From Diphasiastrum complanatum (Eukaryota; Streptophyta; Lycopodiopsida; Lycopodiales; Lycopodiaceae), in the NCBI GenBank assembly GCA_029204225.1, contig CM055101.1:2782528-2846527 (forward strand): a stretch of 64,000 nucleotides of DNA, given 5' to 3'. A program made the translations under genes and the position numbers. Positions 18,922 to 31,959 of the stretch are shown here, piece by piece. The notes under the pieces were generated by a model, which had not been told where the DNA came from, did no database searches, and saw only the letters and a program-made list of their open reading frames with translations. Positions within the stretch are counted from its first letter, which is position 1, and every line of letters begins with the position of its first letter.

Positions 18922-19799
18922 AGTGATGTGGCATACTCATTCCAACAATGTAAATCTCTCAACCGTGGCTCAGGGATAAAATCATGCCAAAAAGCAGGAA
19001 CTATAGAGAAGATCCACAAGATATTTCCCTTCAGAAGTCTCATATGAGCATTTTTTATAACGACAAGTATAACTATATAGACATTTGATATTACGAAGAT
19101 GGGGAGATGGTAAGGATTGTGTATAGTGACTTGTAAGTGGAGTTGTTTGCATACATCATCATACCAAGGCTGGCGAGGATGACGTACCTTTGGTGTGTGG
19201 AGTTTTTACAATCTTTGGATGAGAAGGCCATAGAAGCGGTGGTATGAAGAGCAGTAGTGAGAAACAATGCTTGGGAGTGGAGTGGGCTATCACATGGAAA
19301 ACTTCGGAGTATAAAAGAGAGCATCTTGGTAAAGATGTGTGTATGCATGACTAAACGTGTAATTAGGAGCACGTTCCACGGGAGAGGAATTAGATGGAGA
19401 GAGATCTAACAGTGAGCCCAAATGGATGGAAAGAAAGGAATGGTCAGATAGTGTAGTGGGAGAAACAATAAAGTCAGATAAAAAGGGTATGAGAGATGGT
19501 GACCCCCTGAAATAGTCCACAACACTATGGCCCCCACTATGAGGGTGGCAAGCATAGTCACAAGAACTTGGCCAACAAGACAAGCCATTAAAAATGGTAA
19601 GCTCTTGGGCCTCACCCAGTAGAAGAAAATGCTCACCGTATATAGAGACTGGGCCACCATCATTAGTAGATATCCTGTCAATCCCCATATCCATACTATC
19701 CAAGGCATGTATCCTCAAAGGATCATCGGTGATCATGTGAAAGTCTGTCTGTCTAGAAGAGAACCTGGCGCTTAAGCCTCCAGCCAAAAGCATATACCG
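18922..19799 (-). pseudogene. LINE copy I', endonuclease middle to linker, inverted
   Basis: On the minus strand: SRQTDFHMITDDPLRIHALD, EHFLLLGEAQELTIFNGLS, HSVVDYFRGSPSLIPF and TLSDHSFLSIHLG, followed by a linker to about 19091. The catalytic SDH is intact here. It continues the endonuclease where the plus-strand copy I stops, but in opposite orientation. The two pieces may be one element split by inversion or two unrelated fragments. Confidence 0.75.
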
Positions 19800-20923
19800 C
19801 TAAGAGTAAAGAAGAATATTTGAAGAAAGATTAGCATACAGGGAACCCATACTATCAGCAAGAGCCGAAGACTCTGTTATCAGCAAGAGCCTACTGTTCT
19901 CTTCCATCCCTGGTTGCTTTAGATAGCTTGGGTTGTAGTTGTTCTACGTTCGGAGGCTATTCAAAATGCATGGTCAATACATATAGCCTGGTCTCGCTTG
20001 GTCAATATACATGAGCCTTGGAGGTTTTGTGAGACTTTCTTCCTTGCTGGGTGCACGCAAGCCTCCCCAAGCCTTCCTCTTCCTCTTCCTTGCTATTGGC
20101 TATGGTGGCTGAGCATTAGGGTTTTGAAACCGTTGCATTCATCTCCTTACTACTCCCTAACTGGCCTGCGGCCTGTCACGACCATTTGGTAGTACTGATG
20201 CCCTACACCAGCATTTCACAACTTCGTAAAAGAACTTCTGTGGAGAAAGATCCTGCCTTTTACACCAATTCATTGATTATTCAGCATATTGGTGGCTTCG
20301 GCTCGTCATGGGAGAACCCTTTGTTATTGCTTGTAGGGCTTTAGCCATTGATTATATAAGATGCTCTTGGTCATTCTTCGTGGGGGATTGCATGATTGTG
20401 TCTATTATAGTCATTTATGCTTCATTGATAAAATATCCATAGATTGAGTCTATAACCGTTATGAAAGACTTTCTTGAAATAAGTATTCAGGAAAGTTCGT
20501 TTCCTACTTTTTTAATGCTTTGAAGTTTGTCTCCAGCCCATTATAAAAATTCCATGATTTGCTCTTTTGTACCTTTCTTTTACTTGTTGGACGACTCACC
20601 TTGAGGATCTGATCCAGATACTCTGTCAAGGTAGTGGACAGTCTTTAGTTTTACAGTATCCTACGTCTAAACGAAAACATAGCCTCACTGGCCTACCTCC
20701 AATACCAAAATTTCAGGTCCAAGCCACAAAAAGTCTTATTATCAGTATGTAGTGCATGTTTTCTAAACAGGATAAGTTCATCCGTCAGTCATCTCCATTG
20801 CTATACAAGATTGAGGTTAATGTATTAATGATGAATTCAGATTGAAGAAGAAAGCCTGTTGGATGAAGTTTTGATACTCAAAGTCAATATGTTGGCCTAT
20901 TGTCAGGGCTTTGATTTCTGCAG
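19800..20923. other. No gene recognised
   Basis: I see no confident coding similarity on either strand. The upstream exons of the PfkB-like gene should lie here or further left if the gene was once complete, but I could not identify them. Confidence 0.5.
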
Positions 20924-23900
20924 GCAACATATTTTCTCCGAATGAAAAGGAAGCAGCTTCACTTGTGGGGCCTGGCCCACCTTTGGAGATGATACGTCGC
21001 CTAGTTGAGCTCGGTGCCGAGGTTCTCTTGTCAAACCCCGAGTGTAAAGTTACTCTATTTTTTTAAGTCTATCTGTTCCTTTCTAGGTGCAAATTTTTCC
21101 TAGTATTTTATCTCGACTATGAGCATGAAGCACTAGTAGTTACGAGATTGAAGAGTACCAATGGATTCAGTCGCTGGCTAAACCCAAGTGAATTAAGCAG
21201 AAACCAACGTGCATCCTTCCTCGAATAAAAGTTGAGATGATCAGTGGGCATATGCCTTGCAAGGTCTGTCCATGCATAACATTTAGGAGTAAAATTTTCA
21301 AAGTATACCGGGTCACCTATTTTGCATGTTTTCTAGCTTGTGTGGGTACAAAAATGAAAGACAACTTAGGGATATTATGTTCACACTGCGTAGTCTCTAA
21401 TTGCATCAGAACTTTTTCTACGATATTGACATTCATCATCCCTCCTAGGAATCATTGGTTAAAACTGTGCCAAGCAATGTTTTGTTAATTTGCAGCTCGT
21501 GTCACTACGGCGAGGCTTGTTAGGATGTATTGTCCACAGGTAAGCTGAATTTTCTGTACCCTGCTATGCAAAACCCAAAACCTGAGTGGACATAGGTTTG
21601 TAAAATATTAGGTGGAATGATTTTGATCACACATGTTATAGTGACTTGCTCATAGTTGCATTTTTATCAGAGCTGACACCGGGGAGACATGGGAGGTTCC
21701 TGCCTTTCATACAGTGTTTAACGGTTTTGTATTTGACTCCATGGAAACTGATGGGCTAAGTACTTCTCCATCTGTATTTGATGGAGCTCCTGCTAAGGTT
21801 GTTTTTGACCCTACTGGCTGTGGCAATACCTTCTGTGGTGGCTTTCTGGCTGGCTGGCTGTAGACAAAAGATTTGCATACAGCAGCTCTTTGGGGAACTG
21901 TTGCAGCAAGCTTCAGTAAGTGACCGATCTCCTCGTAATGTCACGTATAATCTTGTTCTTAATCATGTGGATTGTCTGGACCCACATTCGTGATTAGTTT
22001 GGTATTCTTAAAATTTTGCAACTCATAGCTTATGGAACAGGGACATATGGAACATTACTCTGTACGTGTTCCCTAAGTAACATGGGAAATTTGTCAAGTT
22101 TGGTACGAAGTGCTATTTTTTACTTTTAGATTCAAAAAATCAGTCGATTTTTTATTCTTTTACTTCCATATGTATGGAATGTTCAACCTTTTTTCGCTGT
22201 CAAATATGTGAGCCCTTTTTTCAGCCAAGAGAAGACCAGTCCATCTACATAGTTCCTTTTTTAACTACCTTTATTTAGTGCAATTGCTATTTAGAAAACT
22301 GAGTTATCAAAATCCTTGACCATGCTAGCTAGACTATGACTTCCAACTATCATGAGAAGAGATACAAATCTCCTTCTATACTTTTGTTGGGAAATTCAAA
22401 AGGAAATTGAAATTCTTCCTTCAGTTGGGCAGCCTAATTTTGGACTTTCCCTAATGTGCCTAATCTTGGGCATGTGGGTCCACATCTATTTAGTCGTCGG
22501 CTGTGGGTTCTTATTACCTATATCTAGGATCCTTATAGACCACCAATCTATCCACCAACAAACTCCCCTCTCTTAGATAACATAACTTAAGTTTGAAGGC
22601 TAGGATAAACGCAATTCTTGGGTTTTCCATTCTTTTGGACAACTCAAACATCCCTGAATTTTGTAAAACTGAGGCAAAGTGCATTGCATTGTACATTATA
22701 CCCATGTATAACTTGTATCCAATCTGCATTTGCCAAGAACCTTGGCCTACTCTTAGACGGTTGCAGTGTGCACTCTATGTACTTAGTAAGCTAAGGAGCT
22801 AATAGTATTTGTAACTTGATTGAAACCAATGATGTAGTGCTCGTGGATGCTCTCAAGAGATGATCCACACATTGTGAATACCGAAACTGCAAGTACCTCT
22901 GACGCTCTTTGATGTTTACTCAAGGTCACTAATTGAAAATCAAGATGTGACTACAAAAATGAATCTGAATAGGATCAACAAACAGGAGGCGGCCTTGGAA
23001 GAACTGAAGGTTCTTGACATTGTTACAACATTTTTTTTTCTTTCAAAATGGCAGCACACAAGGGAGCAAGAAGGAATGCATTGAAAACATTTGGGAATGC
23101 CTGGTTTATAGTTGACATCTGTCTCTTCAGAGACATCCAATAAAAATAGCTGACAATATTATTGAACATCCTTCAACTAGAAGACAAGCTAGAGAATGAT
23201 CTAGGTCGGAAAATGGTTTGTTTCTGCAAATGACTGATTCTTGCTCAGCTAAGATTTTTGTAGATTGATGTTAGATTTTTTACTCCTACCTATTAATTAT
23301 ATGCACCCTTTGTTCTAAGTTCTAACCATAGTTGCCCGTTCCAGAACTTGACCAACATTTTTTAGAAAAATATTCGTATTTTTTTAACAAAAAAAAAAAG
23401 GAGATACTGACTTCAACCTATAAAAGAATACCATGGAGATCTATGCTGGATGGACGCAAATGGTTGAGAGATAGATATGCACGATTGAGACAACCATCCA
23501 GTAGATCAGATTTTGACAACCATTGAGGGATAGATATGCACAATTTTGACAACCATCGAGGGGTAGATATGCGCAATAGGGAATGAATGGGCAATAGGGT
23601 CAGCGGATTTGATGAATGAGCATAGGGTCAGCGGATTAGCTTTTATTTGATGAATGACAGGTTCGAGGGATAGACATACGCGATTCAGCTTCTACTTGAT
23701 GAATCACAGGTTCGAGGGATAAATATGCGCAATTCAGCTTCTATTTTATGACTGACAGGTTCAAAGACGCTGATTCTGACTTGATAAACAGATACAACAA
23801 GATTTTTACAGAAACTCTACAGAGTGCTCACATACCAAGATGCGTCCCTCAAAAAGAAGGAACATGCGGCCAGCAGGTGCTTTTATACCTGTTTTTTTAA

Positions 23901-24398
23901 ATTTAAAAGAAAAACGTTCTGACCCAGTACGTTTCGGAACATACTGTACGGAACATACACTACGTTCCAGCCCAAAAGGGTTGGAATGGGTTTCTAAGCT
24001 TCTAACCATTAAGTGATGTGTGCGTGCACACACACAAAATGAACATTCCTCATATAAGATTGTAGATTGTGGGTCAGTCATGTAGTTACAGTATGATGCC
24101 ACAATGCGTTTCGCTTTTGTAAAATATTTACACTTATTTTTTACTTCCATCTTTCAGGAACTTAAGGGAGATACTGCTTTGATTTAACATGTTTTTCTTA
24201 CACATTTAAAAGTATTATAGAATACATTTATTCTCAAAGTCTGTGTAACAGGGTCTCAGGTAATAATCCAAGTTACATGATTTGTTTTCCTTTGCAATGC
24301 TAGAATTTCAAGGCGTACCTCCACCACCTATCTCAAACTGGAAGAAGCAAGCTGAAGTTTTGTCTTCATATGCTTCGTCCATATGCTCAAAAAATTGA
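20924..24398 (+). pseudogene. PfkB-family carbohydrate/nucleoside kinase, probable pseudogene
   Basis: Four exons fit together in phase. Exon a, 20924-21021, encodes IFSPNEKEAASLVGPG. Exon b, 21496-21539, encodes LVSLRRGLLGCIVH. Exon c, 21671-21915, encodes TGETWEVPAFHTV and the PfkB signature VFDPTGCGNTFCGGFLAGW. Exon d, ending at TGA 24396-24398, encodes FQGVPPPPISNWKKQAEVL. Introns have GT...AG ends. In the signature, G-C-G-N replaces the usual G-A-G-D, as in a PfkB subgroup I associate with Mak32-like proteins (from memory). Lesions: TAG at 21861-21863 just after the signature, and GCAA in place of an expected GCAG before ATGCTAGAATTTC at about 24293-24297. N-terminal exons with the sugar-binding half were not found. 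The family phosphorylates sugars or nucleosides; the substrate is unknown. Confidence 0.75.
23440..23775 (+). repeat. Degenerate minisatellite in the last PfkB intron
   Basis: A unit of about 49 bp (core TTGATGAAT-ACAGGTTCGAGGGATA-ATATGCGCAATTCAGCTTCTA) is present about three times at 23630-23770. It is preceded by shorter repeats of GAGGGATAGATATGC(A/G)CAAT and AGGGTCAGCGGATT. Several overlapping periods suggest repeated local duplication. Confidence 0.8.
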
Positions 24399-25600
24399 AG
24401 ATACAAAATTTAGGCAATGATTGTCTTTCTATAGGTGTGTCAATTCATTAGTTATCACCATTGTAGTGATAAGGAAGTCCAAGGGAGTATAATGATTAGT
24501 TAATAACCACTGCCTCAAGCATCTTGATTTTGCAAAAATTCATCAAAATCTTCCTAGTTCCATGTGTACATGGGTCCTATTAAGAAGTGTAAAGTTTATC
24601 TATGGTTGAAAGTGCATTCTTCTAAAATTGTTGGATTGTAATGCCAAAATAGGACTCCATGGATATATCATATGGTGATGTATATATAAATTGCATGAAG
24701 GCACATTAATGCAGGAATTTCATAGCTTAGATATAATGAATATTCGAGTTTCAAGCTCTCTATGATACATTTATTCTCTAAGTAAACTAGGAAAATTGAT
24801 AAGCTCACAACAATGCTCAATACGGAGTCCAATGTTTAAGATGCAAAATATACATGTTTGGCAATATTTTGAGTTAAGTACAATCAATTGAAATGTTTTT
24901 TGAAAAGGGTATAATAGAGAATTTGCATGTAGCTATGCTTGGAAACCTATCAAATGCGAAACAATGAATTTTAATAATATGTTTATTGAAAATAGTCTAG
25001 TGATCTGCTGAAGTATTGTGTTTTGAACTTTAAATAGGCTCTAACATTGGAGAAAACAACGACAACGTGTAAGCATGGACAATTGATTTTAGAGTTCCAC
25101 AATTTTTTCTTGCTTTCCTTTCTTAGATAGGTGACAGAGTTGACTTTTCTTTTGTTCTCTGTGAGGAAGAATCATGTAGCCCATTGGACAAAGTCATGCA
25201 AATATTATGTTCAACTGGTTCTGGTTCTACCTCTTGTTGCATAGTTACTATTCTAGGAAAGTGTAGTGCTTGATTCACTGTCCTTCTTGCTACTGATCAT
25301 CCAGATCTCAGATTCATCCGATGGTAGAGTCCAAGGTAGTTGGATCTTGCTGGTACAGTGGGATGCAATCTGGATCTTATGGATCTGATCAATCTGATAG
25401 GCCGGTATTGAGGATTTAGGCCTCTTACGGTGGTTTTTCCTTGATAACTTTTTACTCCTTGCACTTATTGTCTTGAGATTTTGATAGTAGTTGGATTTGA
25501 TGCAGCTTCCATTTATTTCAGAACTATACTTCACATTGAATCTGATTTCAGTAGTACCACACACAAACCATTGGTAACCTCTTTGGTGGACTGTACTCTC
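24399..25600. other. No gene recognised
   Basis: The DNA is AT-rich with only short reading frames. A lysine- and serine-rich minus-strand frame at 25253-25564 has no similarity I can name and may be chance. Confidence 0.4.
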
Positions 25601-28600
25601 GTTTTAGAGTATGAATTAATTTTTTTTTAAGATCCTGTTGGGCAATCAGAACGCATAAAGCTGTGATAATCTTTAGCAGAAGTTGTCTATTAGACTGTTT
25701 TTGCACCTACCGATTATTTGTTCTCGTTCTTCCTTCTATCTTGTCTCCATCAGTAACCATCTATCACTACTCGTTCCTCACCTCTCCCAAAAATGAGTAC
25801 CCGTACTGAGATATCCACCATACAGTCACTTAATCTTAGCCATGGTCGTCCTAACAACATGGAGTATCCCCTATTTCCAGCGTACATTCGCATTACATAG
25901 AAATCCACTGAAATTGTCTTCCCGTTAGACTTGTCTGTCTCCTATGCTAACTGGAGATCCAATTCAAATAAAAGACTGTACTCAAGCATCTACAGACCAT
26001 AGACTGTAGTAGAATAACATCCACTAGATAAATTAAATTTTCCAAAAATAAAAAACTTATCTTGTGAGAATGTCTGCGAGATCCATAGGTTCTCAAATAA
26101 AAATACTGGAGTAGAGAGATTCAAAACATTGATCTGAATTCTTACTCAAATAATAGACCAAGACTTAATCGACAGACTTAAGAATCATCACAATTCCTTT
26201 TAATCCACTGACAACAATTAAGTAACTATTTATGATCCATCAACCATGAATATTTAGATTCATATGATCATCAATCATAATATTCTGGAATCCAAAATCG
26301 TACTTAATCATTCACAAGATACTGATGTATATGTTCCACATAACTCAAGAAAAGTAAGAATCATTCAAAAATCTTTCCACTAAGAAAATACTGGATTTAG
26401 GAATATTCTTTAATTAGGATTCTTTAACTGAAGTGCAAGATTCGAGTTCTATAGACAATTGGTAATTAAAGACTGAACGCATACCAAATTGACAATCATC
26501 TTCAACTACTAAAAAAACTTTAGATTACTATCTAGAATCAAATCTAGATACTCAAAATCCTGTTGAATATCAATTTAGTTTTTATTCTTGGATTCATTAT
26601 GATTCGTTATTAAACTGAGCTCTCTGGGATACAATCACTAATGAGCTGAGTCTATTCCTTAACTAAGAAATACTCAATCCCAAAAAAATTGTATATCAAT
26701 GCACATATTTCCAACTGATGAACCCAAATGATCCACTAATCATGCGCCTTACAAGCAATATAAATCAAAACCATCAGTTTCTGGTGAATCCACATCACAC
26801 TGATCGTTTTACCAATTAACTTCATCTTGGAGTAATCCACTACTCAACTTAATTGCCAATGATTCAGAAATCTCAAATGTCTAGGTGAAGAACTAGTATA
26901 ACACCACATTTAGATCCTTACCCAAATCATTTATAATCCATAAATCTTCCATACAAAGATTTGTTAACTCTACAAGTATCTATCAAAACAATACTTGATC
27001 ATATGTTTATGTTCGTCGACTAAGTTAAATGCACCAGATAACCTTAGTAACTAGGATTATACAGTAGATTCATACAAGATTAATTGTGCACATATGAGAA
27101 TAATCTCACCATGACCCAATACATAAACACATTCTTACCTGGCAAATTCTTCCAGAACCCACATATGTTACTCACATATCTCACTGAGATTTTGTAACTC
27201 AGCTACAAAATATTTTCTATTTCTCATGAGTAAATAACATATTCGGAAAATCTCTGAGACGAATAAAATTCACTTCAGTAGTTTTCCAATCCAATTTTTT
27301 TTAATAGCATAATTTCTTCCACTCAAACAACCTCTCTCTGATCCTAGTACTAAAACTAAGATTAGGTTGTTCCAATACAAAACTCTCAGACTTAAATTCT
27401 GATCAAACTTACTTCTATTCTAATCAAAATGAAATTAGTAACCTTTGACCTTTTATTGTACTACTTATAGTTAATGATTCAAATATCAAACATGTTCTAG
27501 TTCCAGATTATCCACACAATTCCTAGAGAATTTTTCTTATTCGAAAAATTTCAATTAGGCATCTTACTCTGAATCTATCCAAAATTACTTGCAGAAAACT
27601 CATTTCTATACCATAGTTGTTCTTTTCTGAAAACTATGCAATCCTTAGATTCCCAAATAAAATTTTATATACACGAAGAAATATCTTTTTGCCTCAACAA
27701 AAATCTGACGAACAAGAATGTTTCTCAAATAATCCTCGAAATAAAGATGATATGTTCACGAGGACGTTTCACATTTGAGGAAGGGGATATGTGATGCCAC
27801 GAAAATGTTAAATATTGAATATCAACATAAATATGGCATGATATACTCAAAATTAGAGTGTCTGGGTCCTCTCAAGGTCATTATTCACCAACAGGCCTCG
27901 ATGTGGAATAAATCTAGGCATGACCAATAATCTCGAACACTGGAGGGCCGGTCTACCATATTAGGACTATTCCAGGTCCTTAACCGAATATGGTCGTAAT
28001 ATTCTTTCTCCCTTAAACAGGTTCTGTCCTCAGAACAAGAAAAAGAAAACATGAGACTACTCCTTTTAAAGAAATTATCAATTTCAGTAAAATTTAACTG
28101 GAAAGATGATATATGAAAATATCCAAACTCAATGAAAGTCAGTAATAAGTGCTTCCACTAAAGGATTCACTCTATTAACAATCAAGACTTTTCCTTCAAA
28201 TATTTTCAACCTGAGTGATAGAAACTACCATTCCATTGAAATCCATTTATGCACAAAGAAATATTCAAGGTTTAAAAAATTGAAACTTTAACCTTAGAAT
28301 TTATCCGAATTTCAAGTCTATTCCCACAAGTAGTAATATATATATCACATAACAGTCTTTTAGACGAATAACTTCATGCTGAAAAAAATTCATATAAACC
28401 AGTTTGATGTCTTATATTCGAGAAATTATTAAGAAGTAAAAGATTAATTAAGAAAGTGAGAAATAGATATGAGGGCCTCTAATTTTGTAAATAATGAGAT
28501 ACCACATTGGGATCTAGATTAAACCTCAAAAATTTTCCAAAATATCTCACATTTGATCGAATGGCTTACTTTTTCGTGACTAGGTACTAAAACATGCCAT

Positions 28601-31300
28601 TGATCATCAGCTCTTTTACAATCCTAGAATTTCCTTTTTAAAATCACTACTGTCCCACACCATCAATTTTTTTTTCCAGAAAACCCTTAACCGTCTTATT
28701 TGATATTCTAGAGTCCACTAATCATCTAGTTGTCCTATAATTCATATAGGATATTATCTCTTGTTCCCATATACTGGAGAACCCATTTATGTGGATGTTT
28801 AGCATGTCCATCAGATGGATACCACAAATTCACATCTGATTATGTGACTTAAACAGAAGAATTAACATGGTTCCACATTACATTCTGACCTTTTCTGGTT
28901 AATAAATAAGCTTCAAATCTCCTTACTGATGCATCAAATCTACAGACAAGCTTCTGTCAACTAACAGATCCAATGTAATCCACGTATCAAATACCACTTC
29001 TAACATCACAATTAACATCCAAAACTGCGGATAACTCAATGGTTACAAAGATATCAGTTACGAATTCAACTGAATGAATTCTATCCAGGAAACTAATAAC
29101 CAGTGTTAAGCAATTATTTACAGGGATTACCGAAATCCTAACTGCGAAATACATTTTCCGATTACACTTACTACCACTGATGTCTACTCTTCTTTTCTCT
29201 TTAAAATTTTCAGTTCCTTGAAAATCTTTCAGCTAAGGTATCAAGAAGACGTAACGACATTAGTAAATGTTTTGAAATTAATTTCTTACACAATTTCATT
29301 TCTATCCTATACTCGGGCTGAATTAACACTACTAGTCTGATCTTTTGAATATAATTCACCATAGGATTTTACTGGAAATGAAATCAGTTATGTAATTCCT
29401 ATTATTACAAATTTTCCAATAAAATTGGATTGTTTTTTCTTTTTATTGATTGGTTTGGCATTACTCCATTAATATTGACAAAACCTATCCAAACATAGAA
29501 TATGAAATTACATGAATGGAAATCCCACCAATAGGATTTCAGTAATTCTTGAACCATATCCTGTCAGATTTACTGTCTAGATTAAGAATACTATTGCCAC
29601 TCATTCAATCTGGTCATTTCATATTGTTTGACGATTTTAATCAAATTTAACGAGTATCTTGCACAAACGTTCACTTGACTGATTTCTAGCGATCAACATC
29701 GATTAGAAAACTATCAGAAAAGTAACTAACTTCAAATTTTTACCAAATTGAAATTCAACAAAAAAGGAAAAAAATACAAATTTTAACTTTCAATCTGGGA
29801 GTTCCCAACTCCAAAAGTTAAAAGAATTCCAGTACAATAAAACCTGTCGGCAATTTCATTGCGGCTCCTTCTGTCAATTTTAACTTATCTATCACCTGAA
29901 AATAATTTAGACTTAGTGAAAACACTGTGATCAATTCTGACTGATAAACTCAGTTTAATCAATTTACTAATCTAAACTGATTTCATAGATAACAAAAAAA
30001 ATGACCAAAATTTTGATTTTTTTGGAAAACTCAATTTTTGCTTTATTTTACGTAATTCAAAAATTTTGACGAAAATACTGTTAGTACAAAAGACAATCGA
30101 AATCGAAAAAATCGAAACATTGTACAATTTCTAATGGTACTAACCCAATGTCAAACAGGCATGCAAAACACACTACATCAGTCACAAACATCATTACGGA
30201 ATTTTTTACGTAAACTTCAATTTTACGAAATTTGTCAACCATTAACACTGATTTGTGACCCAACTGTCATAGCACAGGCGTATGACCACTCAAATTGATT
30301 GTAAATCTCCATACATGTCAAAATCACTCTGAGAATCAACATTCAACTAATCCATGCAAGCACAATACTACAAATTAGGAAAATGACTGGCATGCAATCA
30401 GAACAATTTCAAATTTTGTCAATTTTACTCACAAAACTGCAACATTTCAAATGATCATAACTTTGGCTACAAGACACCAAATTGGGTGCTGTAAAGCTCA
30501 GTACAGAGGGAGACCAAGTGAAAAAGATGCTTGCCACATCAGCCTGCCACCTAAGCTTCACACGTGCGAGATCAGAGTGTCATAAAATCTGTAGTAGGGC
30601 GCATTTCCACAAGATAAAATCATTGAAAAACATGCAAACACCCATCCTAGCCCAAAATTGATGCTACCAATAGTCTTAAACAATCAATTAGATTTCCATG
30701 AAGCATTCATACTGATCCTAAGATGTTGAGAATGAAAATTTCTTGATTTGTAGAAGTCAAAATAGCTTCAAACTTGATGGAGATGGTGCATAAACGACCG
30801 ACCATCATTTTACAGTTCTGATAGCTTGTTAGGAAGGTAAAAAAGAATGCTAATCATGCTATAAATAATTCCAGAATGATCTCCTTATGGATTTGGAGAG
30901 ATCCATCCCCTAAAAATCACCAAATATGGTCATTTTTTGAACTTTTTTGACTTCCTCAAGTTCAATTGCTAGAATTATTGGTTCTAACTTCATGGAAAGC
31001 TTCAAAAGACTTTGGTCCTCTTTACAAGATCTACATGGTATTTTACAGCCACCTACTATCCAACTTTATGAAAAAAACAAGCAAAAATAATGATTTTTGG
31101 CTATTTTCCGATTTTTTTCAACACAATAAAGTGGAAATTCATGACATACAACTCTTTCTCTAACACATGCAAACCAATTTATAGAATTATAATCATCTAA
31201 TTGGTCTGATCTTGCTGAATTTTGGTTCTTACTATCTATTATGTCAAAAACCATGAAAAACCAAGCAATTTTGACCAAAACATAGCCTAGAATCATAAAT
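25600..31300. other. AT-rich ORF desert, probably decayed retrotransposon DNA
   Basis: For about 4.5 kb (25.57-30.08 kb) neither strand has a frame of 60 codons. The plus strand is visibly poor in G over several kb. The only structured signals are retrotransposon-like 3' ends at 27740-28040. Sequence near 30440-30600 resembles non-coding LTR DNA. I interpret the stretch as old Ty3 DNA whose coding content has eroded. Confidence 0.45.
27789..28001. repeat. LTR-like 213-bp segment with polypurine-like tracts on both sides
   Basis: On the plus strand ACGAGGACG and TTTGAGGAAGGGGATA precede TGTGATGCCACGAAAATG. On the minus strand CTGAGGACAGAACC and TTTAAGGGAGAAAGAA precede TATTACGACC, which matches the design of the Ty3 3' end at about 55776. 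The segment therefore looks like an LTR start from either side. Confidence 0.35.
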
Positions 31301-31872
31301 CATTGGAAAGAACTGGCATGCATCATTAATTTCATCATTAATGAACCTTAAAACGAAAGTACACTTGCTGGAAAATTCAGATCTACCAAATATTTGATCT
31401 ACACAAGAAAAAGCTCCAAAAAAGCATCACAAATTGGCCTTCAAAGACAATTCTCCATAAAACCACAAAGAATCCCAAGAGTAATGGATCTTAGCAACAT
31501 GCACAATGAATCAATGACCACAATGAGGAGGAGGGCGTGTTTGGCCTCAATATATAGAGCCAAAAGCAACCTGGGCACATAGCCATGCATAGCCCTAAGT
31601 TTTTTATACATAGATTCACCTAGAATAGAGTCCTAAGCATGGACCAACTATTCATAGAATTGCTATTGATAACTCTACACATGCATACACTGTCTCATAC
31701 CTTGTCTAAACTCTATTTAGTGTGTTTTGGGCCTCACAAGGATATTAGTTACTTTCGGGTCACATCCAGTATGACGTGACATAACTAACAACTTGATTTA
31801 CTAGAGTAACATGTATCCAAGACTAGGAGTATACTGAATCCTACTTACTGGTCATGGACATAACAGGTTGTT
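31300..31872 (-). repeat. Probable LTR of a Ty3 element (minus strand)
   Basis: The minus strand starts TGTTATGTCCATGACC at 31872, next to a purine-rich stretch, and resembles the LTR start at 55776 (TGTTATGTCCATGTCC). CTCTATATATTGAGG at about 31540 could be its TATA box. The far border is not defined; it may extend well left of 31300. Confidence 0.45.
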
Positions 31873-31959
31873 TCTCTTTTGGTTGAGTTTTTGGCCCACT
31901 TTGGGTGACTATCAATACTTCTTCTCTAATATTTTTGTTCCTAGAGATTCTATTTTGAT

